DNA from: Nitrosospira sp. NpAV
GTDB lineage: Bacteria > Pseudomonadota > Gammaproteobacteria > Burkholderiales > Nitrosomonadaceae
Length of the DNA: 64,000 bases
Reading direction: 5' to 3'
NCBI RefSeq assembly: GCF_000832065.1
Contig: NZ_JXQM01000021.1
Span: 62,001 to 126,000, forward strand
A program made the position numbers and the translations under genes. Below, one piece after another: positions 1 through 9,810 of this stretch; position 1 is the first letter of the stretch, and the number at the start of each line of letters is the position of its first letter. The notes below the pieces were generated by a model. That model ran no database searches and was not told where the DNA came from. It saw nothing but the letters and a program-made list of their open reading frames with translations.

Positions 1-650
1 TCGATACGGCGGACAGTTTCACGCAGATTCTCCCTGGCGTCATTGTCCTTTGCAGGCCCCCGGGCGTCGTGCAGGCTACCGCCCGAATCGAATATCGCCT
101 CGACTTCGGGTGAATCGACGGTGAGAGCGGCGGCCTTGCTGCGCAACCGGATCGCTGCCCCCACATGTGCGGCGATCTTGGGCCAGCGCCGTCTTTCCTC
201 TTCGGTCGCTCTCGACGTTTCCTTGAGCAGCATTCCAATCGATACCCCACTGCTTACACCCGACTGGCAATTGATGACCAACAGGTCTTGCACCCGGCCT
301 CTGAGCAGTTTCATGAACATCTTGTGCATGTCCGGCAACCGGGGAAACACGAGCTCACTCGCTGTCGCAATGACAACGCCCGTGCGATAGGTCAGATCCA
401 GGGATTTCTCCGTTGACAGGGCATGGGACATGCGTGCAGCATAGATCAGCGCCTTGGAGGTGCCTTCGGAAAAACTGCCCAGGGAGAAAGAAGTGGGAGT
501 GCAATTGAAGGTCCAACCAACGGGCTCGCTGCCACGGGCGAGGATCGGCGATGCCCGGTCCAAGACCCGTTTCAACCAGACGGAATCGGTGTCTTCCAGG
601 GTGTAGCTTTCTTCGACGAGAGAAACCCAATCGGCGCGCCTGCTGCTCAA
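1..650 (-). CDS. LuxR-type helix-turn-helix regulator, N-terminal sensor part (cut by left edge)
   Basis: An open minus-strand frame of about 216 residues runs off the left edge. It contains WVSLVEESYTLEDTDSVWLK near the start, then an alpha/beta sensor-like region (VGWTFNCTPTSFSLGSF, MHKMFMKLL), and ends in a run like LHDARGPAKDNDARENLRE. This order is what I know from long LuxR-family regulators whose C-terminal HTH would lie beyond position 1. No ATG is available upstream of the conserved part: the frame is stopped near 700, and the only early start I see is a TTG at 650. The 5-prime end may therefore be damaged, perhaps by the adjacent repeat element. Ligand and targets are unknown. The family call is by recall of sequence pattern, not a search. 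Confidence 0.55.
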   Translation of the reverse strand, partial: MSSRRADWVSLVEESYTLEDTDSVWLKRVLDRASPILARGSEPVGWTFNCTPTSFSLGSFSEGTSKALIYAARMSHALSTEKSLDLTYRTGVVIATASELVFPRLPDMHKMFMKLLRGRVQDLLVINCQSGVSSGVSIGMLLKETSRATEEERRRWPKIAAHVGAAIRLRSKAAALTVDSPEVEAIFDSGGSLHDARGPAKDNDARENLRETVRRI

Positions 651-742
651 TTGGCACCGTTGGGCCCAGGATGGCCAGTCCGGAATAGGGAACTTCGAAG
701 CTGGACCTTCAGGCTATCGATCCAACGGACAGAACCTGCAAG

Positions 743-829
743 CGTCATGCTGGCGAAAGCCGGCATCCAGCAGCGTGTGGCGTCTGCCTGCCAATTTAGG
801 CTGGATTCCGGGTCAAGCCCGGAATGACG
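743..829. repeat. Dispersed inverted-repeat element (AKAGIQ-type)
   Basis: The left arm GTCATGCTGGCGAAAGCCGG (from 744) and the right arm CTGGATTCCGGGTCAAGCCC, ending at GAATGAC (828), are imperfect inverted copies of each other around a short spacer. Read through, the left arm encodes LAKAGIQ, a signature of a small intergenic repeat common in proteobacterial genomes. Only one copy is seen in this window. Confidence 0.6.
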
Positions 830-1013
830 GGATTCATGGTCTTTTCTCATGACATCGATAGTGGATTTGTGGATTCGTACAAAGCTCATCTTTAACATAG
901 TTGATGAGAATGGGATGTCAAGGTTGTTTCTACCTAAATAGCGCTGGAATCTGAGTATGGGCCGCCCGTTTTTTCGACTGCGGTAAAATGCGCATCTTTC
1001 TCAAATTTGCTCC

Positions 1014-4000
1014 ATGAAAAAATCTTCTGCCACATCCAAGGTGGACGCTGCGCGGCGTCTAGCCAATCTGCCAAAACCCGTTTATCCGGAAGATCTGCCG
1101 GTGGTGGCACGGCGTGACGAGCTCATGCGCGCGATTCGGGGAAATCAGGTGGTGATCGTGTGCGGCGAAACCGGTTCGGGCAAGACGACGCAGTTGCCAA
1201 AAATATGCCTCGAACTCGGGTGCGGGGTGGCGGGGATGATCGGGCATACGCAGCCGCGGCGCATCGCGGCGCGCACGGTGGCGGCGCGCATCGCTTCTGA
1301 ACTCAAGAGCCCATTGGGCCACGCGGTGGGTTACAAGATACGTTTTTCCGACAAGGTAAGCTCGGGCACTTATATCAAGCTCATGACCGACGGCATTCTG
1401 CTAGCGGAAACCCAGGGCGACCCTTCCCTGCTCGCCTACGACACTATCATCATCGATGAGGCGCATGAGCGCAGCCTCAACATCGATTTTCTGCTCGGCT
1501 ATCTCAGGCAGCTATTGCCCAAGCGACCGGAGCTGAAGCTGATTGTCACTTCCGCCACCATCAACGCGCAGCGTTTCTCGGCGCATTTCAACGATGCGCC
1601 GGTGATTGAAGTATCCGGCCGAATGTACCCGGTGGAAGTGCGTTATCACCCTGTCGGCCTGGATCAGAATAAAACCCGGGATGGAGACAAAGAAGATGAA
1701 GGCGATCTTGAGCAGGCCATTCTTGATGCGGTGGACGAAACCAGCCGTTCGGGCGCAGGTGATATTCTGATTTTTCTCCCTGGCGAGCGCGAAATCCGGG
1801 AGACCGCCGAGGCATTGCGCAAGCATGCGTTCAACAGGCCCGGCTCGGGTCATGGTGCAGGCGTGGGCGCCGAGATTCTGCCGCTATTCGCGCGTCTGTC
1901 ATACGCCGAGCAGGAGCGCGTATTCAAGCCCGGCGGCTCCAGCGTGAGGCGCATCGTGCTGGCCACCAATGTGGCCGAGACATCGCTTACCGTGCCCGGC
2001 ATTCGCTATGTGATCGACACGGGGTTGGCGCGTCTCAACCGGTACAGTTACCGCAACAAAGTGGAACAGCTGCAGGTGGAAAAGATCTCGCGCGCTTCCG
2101 CCAACCAGCGGGCGGGACGTTGCGGGCGGGTGATGAGCGGGATATGTATCCGCCTCTATACGGAAGAAGATTATCTGGCTCGTCCGGAATTTACCGACCC
2201 CGAAATTCTGCGCTCGTCGTTGGCCGCGGTGATTTTGCGCATGAAGTCTCTAAAAATCGGCGAAGTCGAGAATTTCCCGTTCCTGGAACCCCCTCTTCCG
2301 CGCATGATCGCGGATGGCTACCAGTTGTTGGCGGAACTCGGTGCGGTGGACGACACGGTGGACAGCGGTAAGATGCTAACCCGCATAGGCTGGCGGCTGG
2401 CGAAATTTCCGATCGATCCCAAAATAGCACGCATGATATTGGCAGCCAAGGATGAGAATTGCCTGAGTGAAGTGCTCATCATTGCTTCCGCCTTGAGCGT
2501 ACAAGAGCCGCGTGATCGGCCATTCGAGCGGCAGGAAGCGGCGGACCGGGCACATCAGCGATTTCAGGACGAGCGCTCCGATTTTCTGGGCTATCTGAAG
2601 CTGTGGGATTTCTATGACGAGTTATTAAAGCATAAAAAATCCGGCCGCAAGCTGATGGCGCAATGCCAGGAGAATTTTTTGTCCCATCGCAGGATGCGCG
2701 AATGGCGTGAAATTCACGGCCAATTGCATGCGCTGGTGATGGAAATGGGGCTCAGGCCCAATCAGGTTCCCGCCGGTTACGACGAAATTCACCGCGCGCT
2801 GCTGGCGGGGCTGCTCGGCAATATCGGCTTCAAGACCGAGGAGGACGGCGAGTATCTGGGTGCACGCGGGATCAAGTTTTCCATTTTCCCCGGCTCCGTG
2901 CTGAAGAAAGCCAAGCCGAAATGGGTGGTAGCCGCGGAGCTGACCGAAACCACAAAGCTCTACGGACGCTGCGTGGCGAAAATCGATCCGCTCTGGGTGG
3001 AAAGAATCGCAGGCGGGATATGCAAAAAGCATATTTTTGATCCGCATTGGGAAAAACAGCCGGCGCAGGTAACGGCCTACGAACGGGTGACTTTGTACGG
3101 CCTTACGGTAATGCCGAAACGGCGGGTTTATTACGGAACCATCAATCCGAAAGAAGCGCGTGAAATTTTTATCCGTTCGGCGCTGGCAGCGGGGGAATAC
3201 GTCACCCAGGCACCGTTCTTCGAGCATAACCGCAAGCTGATCGCCACCGTGGAAGCGCTGGAACACAAGGCTCGCCGCCAGGATGTACTGGTGGACGAAG
3301 GGGAAATTTTCTCCTTTTACGACGCCATTGTCCCGAATGGCATCTGCAACGGTGCGGAATTCGAGAAATGGCGCAGGCAGGCGGAGCGGGACAATCCGCG
3401 CCTGCTTTATCTTACCCGGGAAATCCTGATGCGCCACGCGGCGAACAGCATTACCGGGGAACAGTATCCTGACAGCATCGTCGCGGAGGGTACCGATTTG
3501 CCGGACGGGGTTGCGCTGCCGCTTGCCTATCGCTTCGATCCGGGACACCTACTGGACGGCGTGACCGTCACCGTGCCGTTGCCGCTGCTCAATAAGCTGG
3601 ATACGGCACGATTCGACAGGCTGGTTCCCGGCTTGATTCGCGAGAAGATTACCTGGTATCTGAAGGCGCTTCCCAAGCAGATACGCCGCCACGTGGTGCC
3701 GATACCGGAGTTTGTGACCCGGTTTCTGGAAAATGAGGATTCAAGCATTACCGCGTCGCACCCATCCCCGCTCCTGCCCACATCTCTGGCCGATGCGTTA
3801 TCCCGATTTGTTCAGGCCAAAACCAGGGTTGCCGTTCCGCAAGATGCGTGGCGAGATGAAGAACCACCGCCTCACCTGCTGATGAATTACAAAATAGTCG
3901 ACGATGCGGGGCAGGAGCTGGCGATGAGCCGCGATCTCTCGCAGCTCAAGGCGCAGCTCGGCCGGGCGGCGCAGTTGACATTCTCGCGGGTGGACCCGGG

Positions 4001-4892
4001 GGAGCGCCTATCGATCGAACGCGACGATGTGAAATGTTGGGATTTTGGCGATTTGCCCGAAGAGATCGCTTTTACGCGCGCAGGCAAAAAACTTACCGGT
4101 TACCCGGCGCTGTCGGAGCGCGAGGGGAAAGTGGCTATCCATTTGTTCGATACGCGCGAGCTGGCTCGAGGCAGCATGCGCGGCGGGGTGCGGCAGCTGC
4201 TGCGGTTTGAGCTCAAGGAGCAGCTAAAGCAACTGGAAAGGAATTTGCCGGGATTGAACCAGGCGGCCTTGCAATTGCAAACCCTCATCAATCCCGGCAT
4301 GCTCAAGGAAGACATGCTGAATGCTATCGTGGACCGTGCCTTTATTGCGGACGATGCGCTCCCGCGTGGCGAAAAAGATTTCATCGCACAGCGGCAGCGA
4401 GCAAGGGTGCGCCTACCCGCCGTGACCGAGGCCGTTACGCGGATCGTGCAAAACGCCGCCAATGAGTGCCAGCCGCTGCTGATGAAATTGTCCATGGCTG
4501 GCGGGAGTTTTACGAAATCCAGAGGTGATCTCGCGGGTCAACTGCGTCTGCAACTGGATAAGCTGGTTTACCCGGGATTTCTGGGCGCCACGCCATGGGA
4601 CCGGTTGCAGCATCTGCCGCGTTATTTGAAAGGCATGGCTCTGCGGCTCGACAAATACCTCGCCAATCCGGAGCGCGACAGCCGCCATGGCGGCGTTGTC
4701 GCCGGGTTGTGGAATCAGTACGAGCAACGCCTGGAGCGGCATCGCAAGGCTGGAATCAACGACCCTATTCTCATCGAATTCCGCTGGCAGATCGAAGAAT
4801 TGCGCATCTCGCTATTCGCCCAGGAATTGAAGACGCCCTACCCTGTTTCCGTCAAGCGGCTGCAGAAATTATGGGAAGAAATACGAGCCTGA
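1014..4892 (+). CDS. hrpA: ATP-dependent RNA helicase HrpA
   Basis: A DEAH-box RNA helicase of 1292 residues, the normal full length of HrpA. Walker A GETGSGKT is at residues 51-58, DEAH at 148-151, SAT at 180-182 and motif VI QRAGRCGR at 365-372. These are followed by the helicase-associated and OB regions and the long C-terminal DUF3418 region typical of bacterial HrpA. In Escherichia coli HrpA unwinds RNA, takes part in fimbrial mRNA processing and rescues stalled ribosomes; here it is presumably a cytoplasmic RNA/ribosome factor. The start is the first ATG with conserved sequence; no strong Shine-Dalgarno is visible. It stands alone between the edge regulator and the convergent Mla operon. 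Confidence 0.97.
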   Translation: MKKSSATSKVDAARRLANLPKPVYPEDLPVVARRDELMRAIRGNQVVIVCGETGSGKTTQLPKICLELGCGVAGMIGHTQPRRIAARTVAARIASELKSPLGHAVGYKIRFSDKVSSGTYIKLMTDGILLAETQGDPSLLAYDTIIIDEAHERSLNIDFLLGYLRQLLPKRPELKLIVTSATINAQRFSAHFNDAPVIEVSGRMYPVEVRYHPVGLDQNKTRDGDKEDEGDLEQAILDAVDETSRSGAGDILIFLPGEREIRETAEALRKHAFNRPGSGHGAGVGAEILPLFARLSYAEQERVFKPGGSSVRRIVLATNVAETSLTVPGIRYVIDTGLARLNRYSYRNKVEQLQVEKISRASANQRAGRCGRVMSGICIRLYTEEDYLARPEFTDPEILRSSLAAVILRMKSLKIGEVENFPFLEPPLPRMIADGYQLLAELGAVDDTVDSGKMLTRIGWRLAKFPIDPKIARMILAAKDENCLSEVLIIASALSVQEPRDRPFERQEAADRAHQRFQDERSDFLGYLKLWDFYDELLKHKKSGRKLMAQCQENFLSHRRMREWREIHGQLHALVMEMGLRPNQVPAGYDEIHRALLAGLLGNIGFKTEEDGEYLGARGIKFSIFPGSVLKKAKPKWVVAAELTETTKLYGRCVAKIDPLWVERIAGGICKKHIFDPHWEKQPAQVTAYERVTLYGLTVMPKRRVYYGTINPKEAREIFIRSALAAGEYVTQAPFFEHNRKLIATVEALEHKARRQDVLVDEGEIFSFYDAIVPNGICNGAEFEKWRRQAERDNPRLLYLTREILMRHAANSITGEQYPDSIVAEGTDLPDGVALPLAYRFDPGHLLDGVTVTVPLPLLNKLDTARFDRLVPGLIREKITWYLKALPKQIRRHVVPIPEFVTRFLENEDSSITASHPSPLLPTSLADALSRFVQAKTRVAVPQDAWRDEEPPPHLLMNYKIVDDAGQELAMSRDLSQLKAQLGRAAQLTFSRVDPGERLSIERDDVKCWDFGDLPEEIAFTRAGKKLTGYPALSEREGKVAIHLFDTRELARGSMRGGVRQLLRFELKEQLKQLERNLPGLNQAALQLQTLINPGMLKEDMLNAIVDRAFIADDALPRGEKDFIAQRQRARVRLPAVTEAVTRIVQNAANECQPLLMKLSMAGGSFTKSRGDLAGQLRLQLDKLVYPGFLGATPWDRLQHLPRYLKGMALRLDKYLANPERDSRHGGVVAGLWNQYEQRLERHRKAGINDPILIEFRWQIEELRISLFAQELKTPYPVSVKRLQKLWEEIRA

Positions 4893-4953
4893 AAGCACGC
4901 CGGCATCCTACCGGTAGCCCGCATAGCGTATTATCGCTCAAGCTGCTCCCAAG

Positions 4954-5532
4954 CTAAATCAGAGCAGGCTGACGTGCTGAGCTTTCCTTATCGGACAAAG
5001 TTTCAAGCCATATCTGAATATCGGTTTTAGCCTGTTCGATCAATGCGATAAAACCTGCTATCGCACCGGCCGCATCCGGTGAAACGGTCTTTTGCGACAG
5101 CTTGAACGATTGCTTGCCCAGCAACCTGGAGTCCTCGCGTGAAAAAGCACTTACCGCCAAGCTCATCAAAACGTGAGAACTATTCGCCGCCTCGAATTGC
5201 TGTTCGAATTGCATCAGCTGTATTTGCAACGTGAAGGGCTGCATCCCGGCGATAATTAATTGTCGCTCCAATAATAAGGGCAACGGCGCTTCCCAGCGAT
5301 CCCGATGATAATAGCGGATGATGGTGGCATCTTCATAAAGCAAGCGGTAGCGTATCCGTTCATCCCACAGCCAGACCGGTGCATCCAGCGAAATCATGAC
5401 GCTGTCAATAATCCGTTCCGCACCCGGGCCAAGATCGTGACTGACCGGCGACTCGCGCTTGGAACCAATACTGCAGGCGGAAATGGTTATGCTCATGGCC
5501 ACTGCCAGTAGATTCTTCATGAATCGGTTCAT
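4954..5532 (-). CDS. ABC-type transport auxiliary lipoprotein (Mla/Pqi-type)
   Basis: A 192-residue predicted lipoprotein. A short basic N-terminus and hydrophobic stretch end in the lipobox ISAC, with the lipidated Cys at residue 20. The rest resembles the ABC-transport auxiliary component family (PqiC-like, formerly DUF330) that accompanies MCE-type lipid transporters. Its ATG overlaps the stop of the upstream ATPase-MCE gene (ATGA), so it is the last gene of a three-gene translationally coupled operon. It probably sits on the periplasmic face of the outer membrane and receives or passes phospholipid. A second in-frame Met at residue 5 is an alternative start. Confidence 0.85.
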   Translation of the reverse strand: MNRFMKNLLAVAMSITISACSIGSKRESPVSHDLGPGAERIIDSVMISLDAPVWLWDERIRYRLLYEDATIIRYYHRDRWEAPLPLLLERQLIIAGMQPFTLQIQLMQFEQQFEAANSSHVLMSLAVSAFSREDSRLLGKQSFKLSQKTVSPDAAGAIAGFIALIEQAKTDIQIWLETLSDKESSARQPALI

Positions 5533-7229
5533 GGCGACCCCTTGAAGTTCGGCTCGCCAGGTGCGTACGGGAGTGGCTCGGCCCCAAGCAAAAAGGCTTG
5601 CGGTTCCGTCTCCAGCATCGTCGCTACGCGATCGAAGCGGCGTGTAGCAGCTTGAATTTGCAACATTAACGTGTTGGCTCGGGGCAAGGTTGTTTGCAAC
5701 AGTTGCCGACCGACAAAAGTGCCTGTCTGCATCAATTCACCCGACTGTTTGGAAAGCGCCACCAGTTCTTGCCGCATTTGGCTGCTCAACTGTTTGAATT
5801 CGCCTGTCAACCCATTCACCTCGGCTAGCGTGCGCCGGGCATCCGCCGTTAACGACGGAACTTGAGCGAGCGCTTTACTGGCTTCATCCTGCAATGCGTT
5901 GAATCGTCCGGTGGCGGATTCGACATTGATCAGGATCCGTTCTGCATGTCGGACGTTGTTTTCATTCAACAGCCGATTCAGGCGGAGCAGCAGTTCATGG
6001 GTTTCATTGACCGTACCCTCGCCGGACACCGATAACCGGTCGATGAGCGAAGGCTTGATCGGAATGCTGTTCTCAGGATCATCGCCATTCAGCAGCGGTT
6101 CGGGATTATCACCGCTATCCTTGAGCGCGATTAGCGTTAAGCCGGTAACGCCCTGAAGTTCCAAAGTCGCATAAACGCCACGGGTAAACTGCACAGCGTT
6201 ATCGATTTCCATCGGTACAACGATAAGGTCGGGATTGTCCGGGGCGAAACGCACGGCGGTCACTTTGCCTACCGCTATGCCACGATAATAAACGGTGGAA
6301 CCGGCCTTTAGCCCGGTCACCGAATCGCGGGTCTCGGCAATATAAGTTTTGGTTTGCTGCTGGACATCGCCCAGCCAGATAATAATGATCACAATCCCGG
6401 AGATCAGTGTGACCATAAATAAGCCGGTGATCAACGCATGGCTGTCTTTACCATGAAGAGCCTCCATTGAGGTGAATATTCGTTGTGCGCGGTGATTATG
6501 AAAAAATTCCTGGATAAAAGGATGGTCGCAGGCGAGCACCTTATCCAATGTGTCGAAGGCAACTAGGCGATGGTCCGCCAGCACCGCGACTTTAGTGCAC
6601 AGGTCTCTTAGAATATCCAAGTCATGCGTGACCATAACCACGGTGAAATCGAGCTCTTGATGCAGTTGCCGCAACAAGGATACGAAATCCTCGCTGGCGA
6701 TAGGATCGAGGCCGGAAGTCGGCTCGTCCAATAACAGTAATTCTGGCTCCAGAATCAGCGCCCGGGCCAGTGCGACCCGTTTGACCATGCCACCCGATAA
6801 TTCGGAAGGCTCGCGCATGGCATCATGTGCGTTCAGTCCAACCATGCCCAGTTTCATGCACACCATTTGGCCGACCAGGTCTTCGTCATCAATGCCCAAC
6901 TCTCGCAGCGGAAATGCGATATTGTCGAACACGTTCAAGGCGCTGAACAAAGCGCCACCCTGGAATAACACACCGGTATGATTGCGCTTCTTCCTGCATT
7001 CGACCCCGGAGGTTTCCTGTATCAGTTCGCCTAAAACTCTCAGTTTTCCCTGACTGGGCGTTTCCAGACCAATCATTTCGCGCAGTAGGGTCGTCTTGCC
7101 GCTGCCGGAGGCCCCTACGAGAGACATTATTTCGCCCTTCTCGAGACACAGGCTGATATCCTGATGAATCAATTGTTCACCGAAATAGGTCCAAATGTGT
7201 TCCAGTTCTATGGCGCACGGCTTTTTCAT
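5529..7229 (-). CDS. Fused MlaF-like ATPase and MlaD-like MCE protein
   Basis: One uninterrupted 566-residue frame holds two subunits that are normally separate. Residues 1-250 are an MlaF-type ATPase: Walker A GASGSGKTT 39-47, signature LSGGM 144-148, Walker B LLLLDEP 164-170, then THD. A transmembrane segment follows at about 266-287 (ALITGLFMVTLISGIVIIII), then an MCE domain at about 293-380 and an alpha-helical tail. A Met at 255 (MEALHGKDSHALITG) marks where a separate mlaD would normally start, but there is no stop before it and no convincing ribosome site. The protein would energise lipid movement across the inner membrane and hold the periplasmic MCE ring. It overlaps both neighbours by four bases. 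Confidence 0.9.
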   Translation of the reverse strand: MKKPCAIELEHIWTYFGEQLIHQDISLCLEKGEIMSLVGASGSGKTTLLREMIGLETPSQGKLRVLGELIQETSGVECRKKRNHTGVLFQGGALFSALNVFDNIAFPLRELGIDDEDLVGQMVCMKLGMVGLNAHDAMREPSELSGGMVKRVALARALILEPELLLLDEPTSGLDPIASEDFVSLLRQLHQELDFTVVMVTHDLDILRDLCTKVAVLADHRLVAFDTLDKVLACDHPFIQEFFHNHRAQRIFTSMEALHGKDSHALITGLFMVTLISGIVIIIIWLGDVQQQTKTYIAETRDSVTGLKAGSTVYYRGIAVGKVTAVRFAPDNPDLIVVPMEIDNAVQFTRGVYATLELQGVTGLTLIALKDSGDNPEPLLNGDDPENSIPIKPSLIDRLSVSGEGTVNETHELLLRLNRLLNENNVRHAERILINVESATGRFNALQDEASKALAQVPSLTADARRTLAEVNGLTGEFKQLSSQMRQELVALSKQSGELMQTGTFVGRQLLQTTLPRANTLMLQIQAATRRFDRVATMLETEPQAFLLGAEPLPYAPGEPNFKGSP

Positions 7230-8386
7230 GGGAACCCCACATTCCTGAACAGAATGGAAAACACGGTATCGGTAAGAATCACCACGGTAATGGCGGTTAC
7301 CACGGCACGAGTGGTTTCATTGGCGAGGCTTTCAGTATTCGGCTTGATGAGAAAACCGAAATGGCAGGAGATCATCGCGATCATCATGCCAAACGTCATT
7401 CCCTTGCCCAAACCGATATAAAAATTGGCGATCGGCACCGCCGTGGGCAGGTGATCAAGAAATTGCCGATAGCCGATATCCAAAGTCAGGTGTGCCGAAA
7501 CCATGCCGCCGATAAGGGCTAGCGTATCGGTCCAGACGATCAGTAGCGGTAAGGCGAGGGACAGCGCGATGACTTTGGGCAAAACCAGCCGCATCGAATG
7601 GGAAACACCCAATGCCGACAGCGCGTCCAGTTCTTGGGTAACGCGCATGATACCAATTTCGGCAGTCATCGCTGAACCGGAGCGGCCGGCGATCAGAATG
7701 GCTGTAAGCATCGGCCCCAGTTCGCGTATGATACTGAGTCCGAGCAAGTCGATAATATAGATTTCCGCACCGAACCGTTGCAGTTGCAACGAAGACAGAT
7801 AGCTTATCGATAAGCCTACCAGAAAGCCCACTAGTGCCGTGATGCCTAGGGCGTTGGCGCCGGTTTTGTAAATGGTTAACGATATTTCTTTATAAGGTGC
7901 GGCGCGTGGATGCCGCAAAAGATAAACACTATCGAGGATCAACCGGCCAAACAAGGTCACCCAGGCGCGGAAATGACGATAAAAACCCTGTAGCCACATT
8001 GGCTTGAAACGCAATGCCTTAACAAAATCCAGCAACATCGAATGGGGTACTGGAATATTACGACCATGCCAATGGGCAAATAACCGCTGGTGTTCCGGGC
8101 GCATGATCAATCCAACCGGCAATTTTTCGCCCCAAGCCTGCCAGAGTAGAAAAGCCGCCGCGCTGTCCAGCCGTTCGATGTGGCTGATATCCCACTGTTT
8201 ATCCTTGGCTTTACCCAGGCTTTTAATCGTCCGACGTAAATCAGGGGATGCCGCTAGCGTACGCAGAATCCATGGACCTTCCAGCATGATCAGGTTACCG
8301 CCGAACTCCTCTGGAAGGACCAGAACAGGCTCATCAGCACCATGTAAGTTACTGTCAGTCATAAAACGCTCATACAGGGACGGCAT
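7226..8386 (-). CDS. mlaE: MlaE-family ABC permease with N-terminal STAS-like region
   Basis: A 386-residue integral membrane permease of the MlaE family. About the first 130 residues are soluble and STAS-like (WDISHIERLDSAAAFLLWQA); residues from about 170 on carry the MlaE core with GRSGSAMTAEIGIMRVTQEL, the cytoplasmic coupling region of the family, and several membrane spans. It is the first gene of the operon permease / ATPase-MCE fusion / lipoprotein, and its stop overlaps the next start. Role: inner-membrane channel for phospholipid transport that maintains outer-membrane asymmetry. A second in-frame Met nine codons in (8362) is an alternative start. Confidence 0.92.
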   Translation of the reverse strand: MPSLYERFMTDSNLHGADEPVLVLPEEFGGNLIMLEGPWILRTLAASPDLRRTIKSLGKAKDKQWDISHIERLDSAAAFLLWQAWGEKLPVGLIMRPEHQRLFAHWHGRNIPVPHSMLLDFVKALRFKPMWLQGFYRHFRAWVTLFGRLILDSVYLLRHPRAAPYKEISLTIYKTGANALGITALVGFLVGLSISYLSSLQLQRFGAEIYIIDLLGLSIIRELGPMLTAILIAGRSGSAMTAEIGIMRVTQELDALSALGVSHSMRLVLPKVIALSLALPLLIVWTDTLALIGGMVSAHLTLDIGYRQFLDHLPTAVPIANFYIGLGKGMTFGMMIAMISCHFGFLIKPNTESLANETTRAVVTAITVVILTDTVFSILFRNVGFP

Positions 8387-8663
8387 TTATTTCAATTGAT
8401 CGTCGATCGACAAAACCTTACTGCCCGATAAATTGAAGAATGCTGTTTTCTAAGCTCATCTGTGTTAATAGTAGACGATTTGCTTTAGAAAATCCGGACA
8501 AAGTCCAGCAAGACGGAGCGTAGATAAGTCAGTCCAAAACGCCTGCATATGCTTTGTTCGAAATTCGGTAGGTTTAATGGACTAGAAACGCTTCAGCGTG
8601 ACGCCGGAACCGGTATCCAGCGTATTTAACCACGCCGCGATTTGCGAGAGGTTTTCTCCCGCG

Positions 8664-8694
8664 ACGTATCGCCCGTGATTTCTGGGCGATACGT
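8664..8694. other. Perfect 11-bp stem-loop
   Basis: ACGTATCGCCC and GGGCGATACGT are perfect inverted arms around a 9-base loop. It lies in the 405-base gap between the mutarotase gene and the Mla operon, both on the minus strand. No U-run follows on either strand, so it may be a transcript-stabilising or weak terminator hairpin. Apart from this and the next hairpin the gap shows nothing I can name. Confidence 0.5.
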
Positions 8695-8757
8695 TTCCCA
8701 CACTTCATTGTATTATTTGCTAGGCTTCACGAGTATCGCGTTTCTTCCTGATCCGGG

Positions 8758-8774
8758 GAGGATGGATCATCCTC
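8758..8774 (-). terminator. Short hairpin just after the mutarotase gene
   Basis: GAGGATG and CATCCTC pair perfectly around a three-base loop, 18 bases beyond the mutarotase stop. There is no U-tract, so the terminator call is tentative. Confidence 0.35.
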
Positions 8775-8791
8775 AATTGGGGGAGGGGTTG

Positions 8792-9706
8792 TTACTGGTA
8801 ATTCACTCTGCGATAGTTTGCCGTTAGATGATATTCGCCGCCGGGAGCGATTTCCACCACATCCAGGTCGGCGTTGGCAGTTTCGACACACAGAAAGCGC
8901 TCGTAATCATCATCCTTCAAGTCGCCCATTTCCGCCGAGATTTTTGCCCACGGATTCCACACCACGGCGGTATTGCTGCCTTGGGAGGTAATGCGAATCC
9001 TGCGGTCTAGTACGACGTCATCGATTATCAGCTCACCTTGAGCCTTCCGATAGATACGGTCGACTTCTGCGCCGATGGATACCGCGCCGGCCTGAAGCTT
9101 GTGGGTAGCGTTATCGGCTTTATCGATGTATTCAAGCCCATCCAGCCCCAGAACGGCCGTTTGATCGATATGCCCGACCTTGAAGTAGGTGTGAAATGCC
9201 TGGGTTATAAAAAACGGCTGCTTATCGGTATTGGTGTTGCGTGTGGTTAATTCCAGATTCAGCGAATCTCCGATCGTAATCTCCAGCGAGAGGTTGAACG
9301 AATGCGGCCAGATCACCCTTGTTTCGGGCGTATCGACCAATCCCAAGGTAACGATGGTGTCGCCATCTGCGGTAACGCCTGTCCGTACCACGTTCCAGAA
9401 ACGATTTCGCACAAAACCATGCGCGGGGCGGCCGAGTCCATCGGGGTCGGGACCGAACCACGGCCAGCAAATCGGGACGCCTCCCTTGATGGCCTTGCCA
9501 GGCTGGTAATATGCCATTTCACTGAGGAACATGAGGTTGTGCGAATCATTGGCGGGCTGAAAAGAGAGAACCTGTCCCGCGTAGACCGAGATAACGGCGC
9601 TGGCTTTGTCGTTATCGATTTTGATAAAGGGGAATCCGCCCTTACCTTCGACGAATTTAAGTTGATCATCAATAGCATACTCGGCATTCAGTTGTTCGAT
9701 ATTCAT
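8792..9706 (-). CDS. D-hexose-6-phosphate mutarotase
   Basis: A 304-residue aldose-1-epimerase-fold protein of the YeaD type, which interconverts alpha and beta anomers of hexose 6-phosphates in the cytoplasm. Family landmarks are GGVPICWPWFGP near residue 80, GFVRNRFW near 100, the catalytic-type HTYF near 170 and the late CVETAN motif. Length is normal. It stands alone, minus strand, followed by hairpins. Its link here is probably sugar-phosphate metabolism for glycogen or sucrose, which is inference. Confidence 0.9.
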   Translation of the reverse strand: MNIEQLNAEYAIDDQLKFVEGKGGFPFIKIDNDKASAVISVYAGQVLSFQPANDSHNLMFLSEMAYYQPGKAIKGGVPICWPWFGPDPDGLGRPAHGFVRNRFWNVVRTGVTADGDTIVTLGLVDTPETRVIWPHSFNLSLEITIGDSLNLELTTRNTNTDKQPFFITQAFHTYFKVGHIDQTAVLGLDGLEYIDKADNATHKLQAGAVSIGAEVDRIYRKAQGELIIDDVVLDRRIRITSQGSNTAVVWNPWAKISAEMGDLKDDDYERFLCVETANADLDVVEIAPGGEYHLTANYRRVNYQ

Positions 9707-9810
9707 AATTTCACTATTTCTTGCTAAAAAAAATCATCATAACACGCCAGGATTGTTGCCGGGGGCGGCATAGGGGCTTGCCGGCGATCAGCCGCACCAG
9801 GTGCTGCGTG

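Noticed and set aside
1-420. Plus-strand frames at the left edge
   Set aside because: The minus-strand frame across the same bases has a consistent LuxR-type regulator pattern, while the plus frames are Ser/Arg/Pro-rich shadows.
2625-3548. 307-codon open frame antisense to hrpA
   Set aside because: It lies wholly inside hrpA, whose motifs and length are intact; the frame has no family pattern and is an effect of GC-rich codon use.
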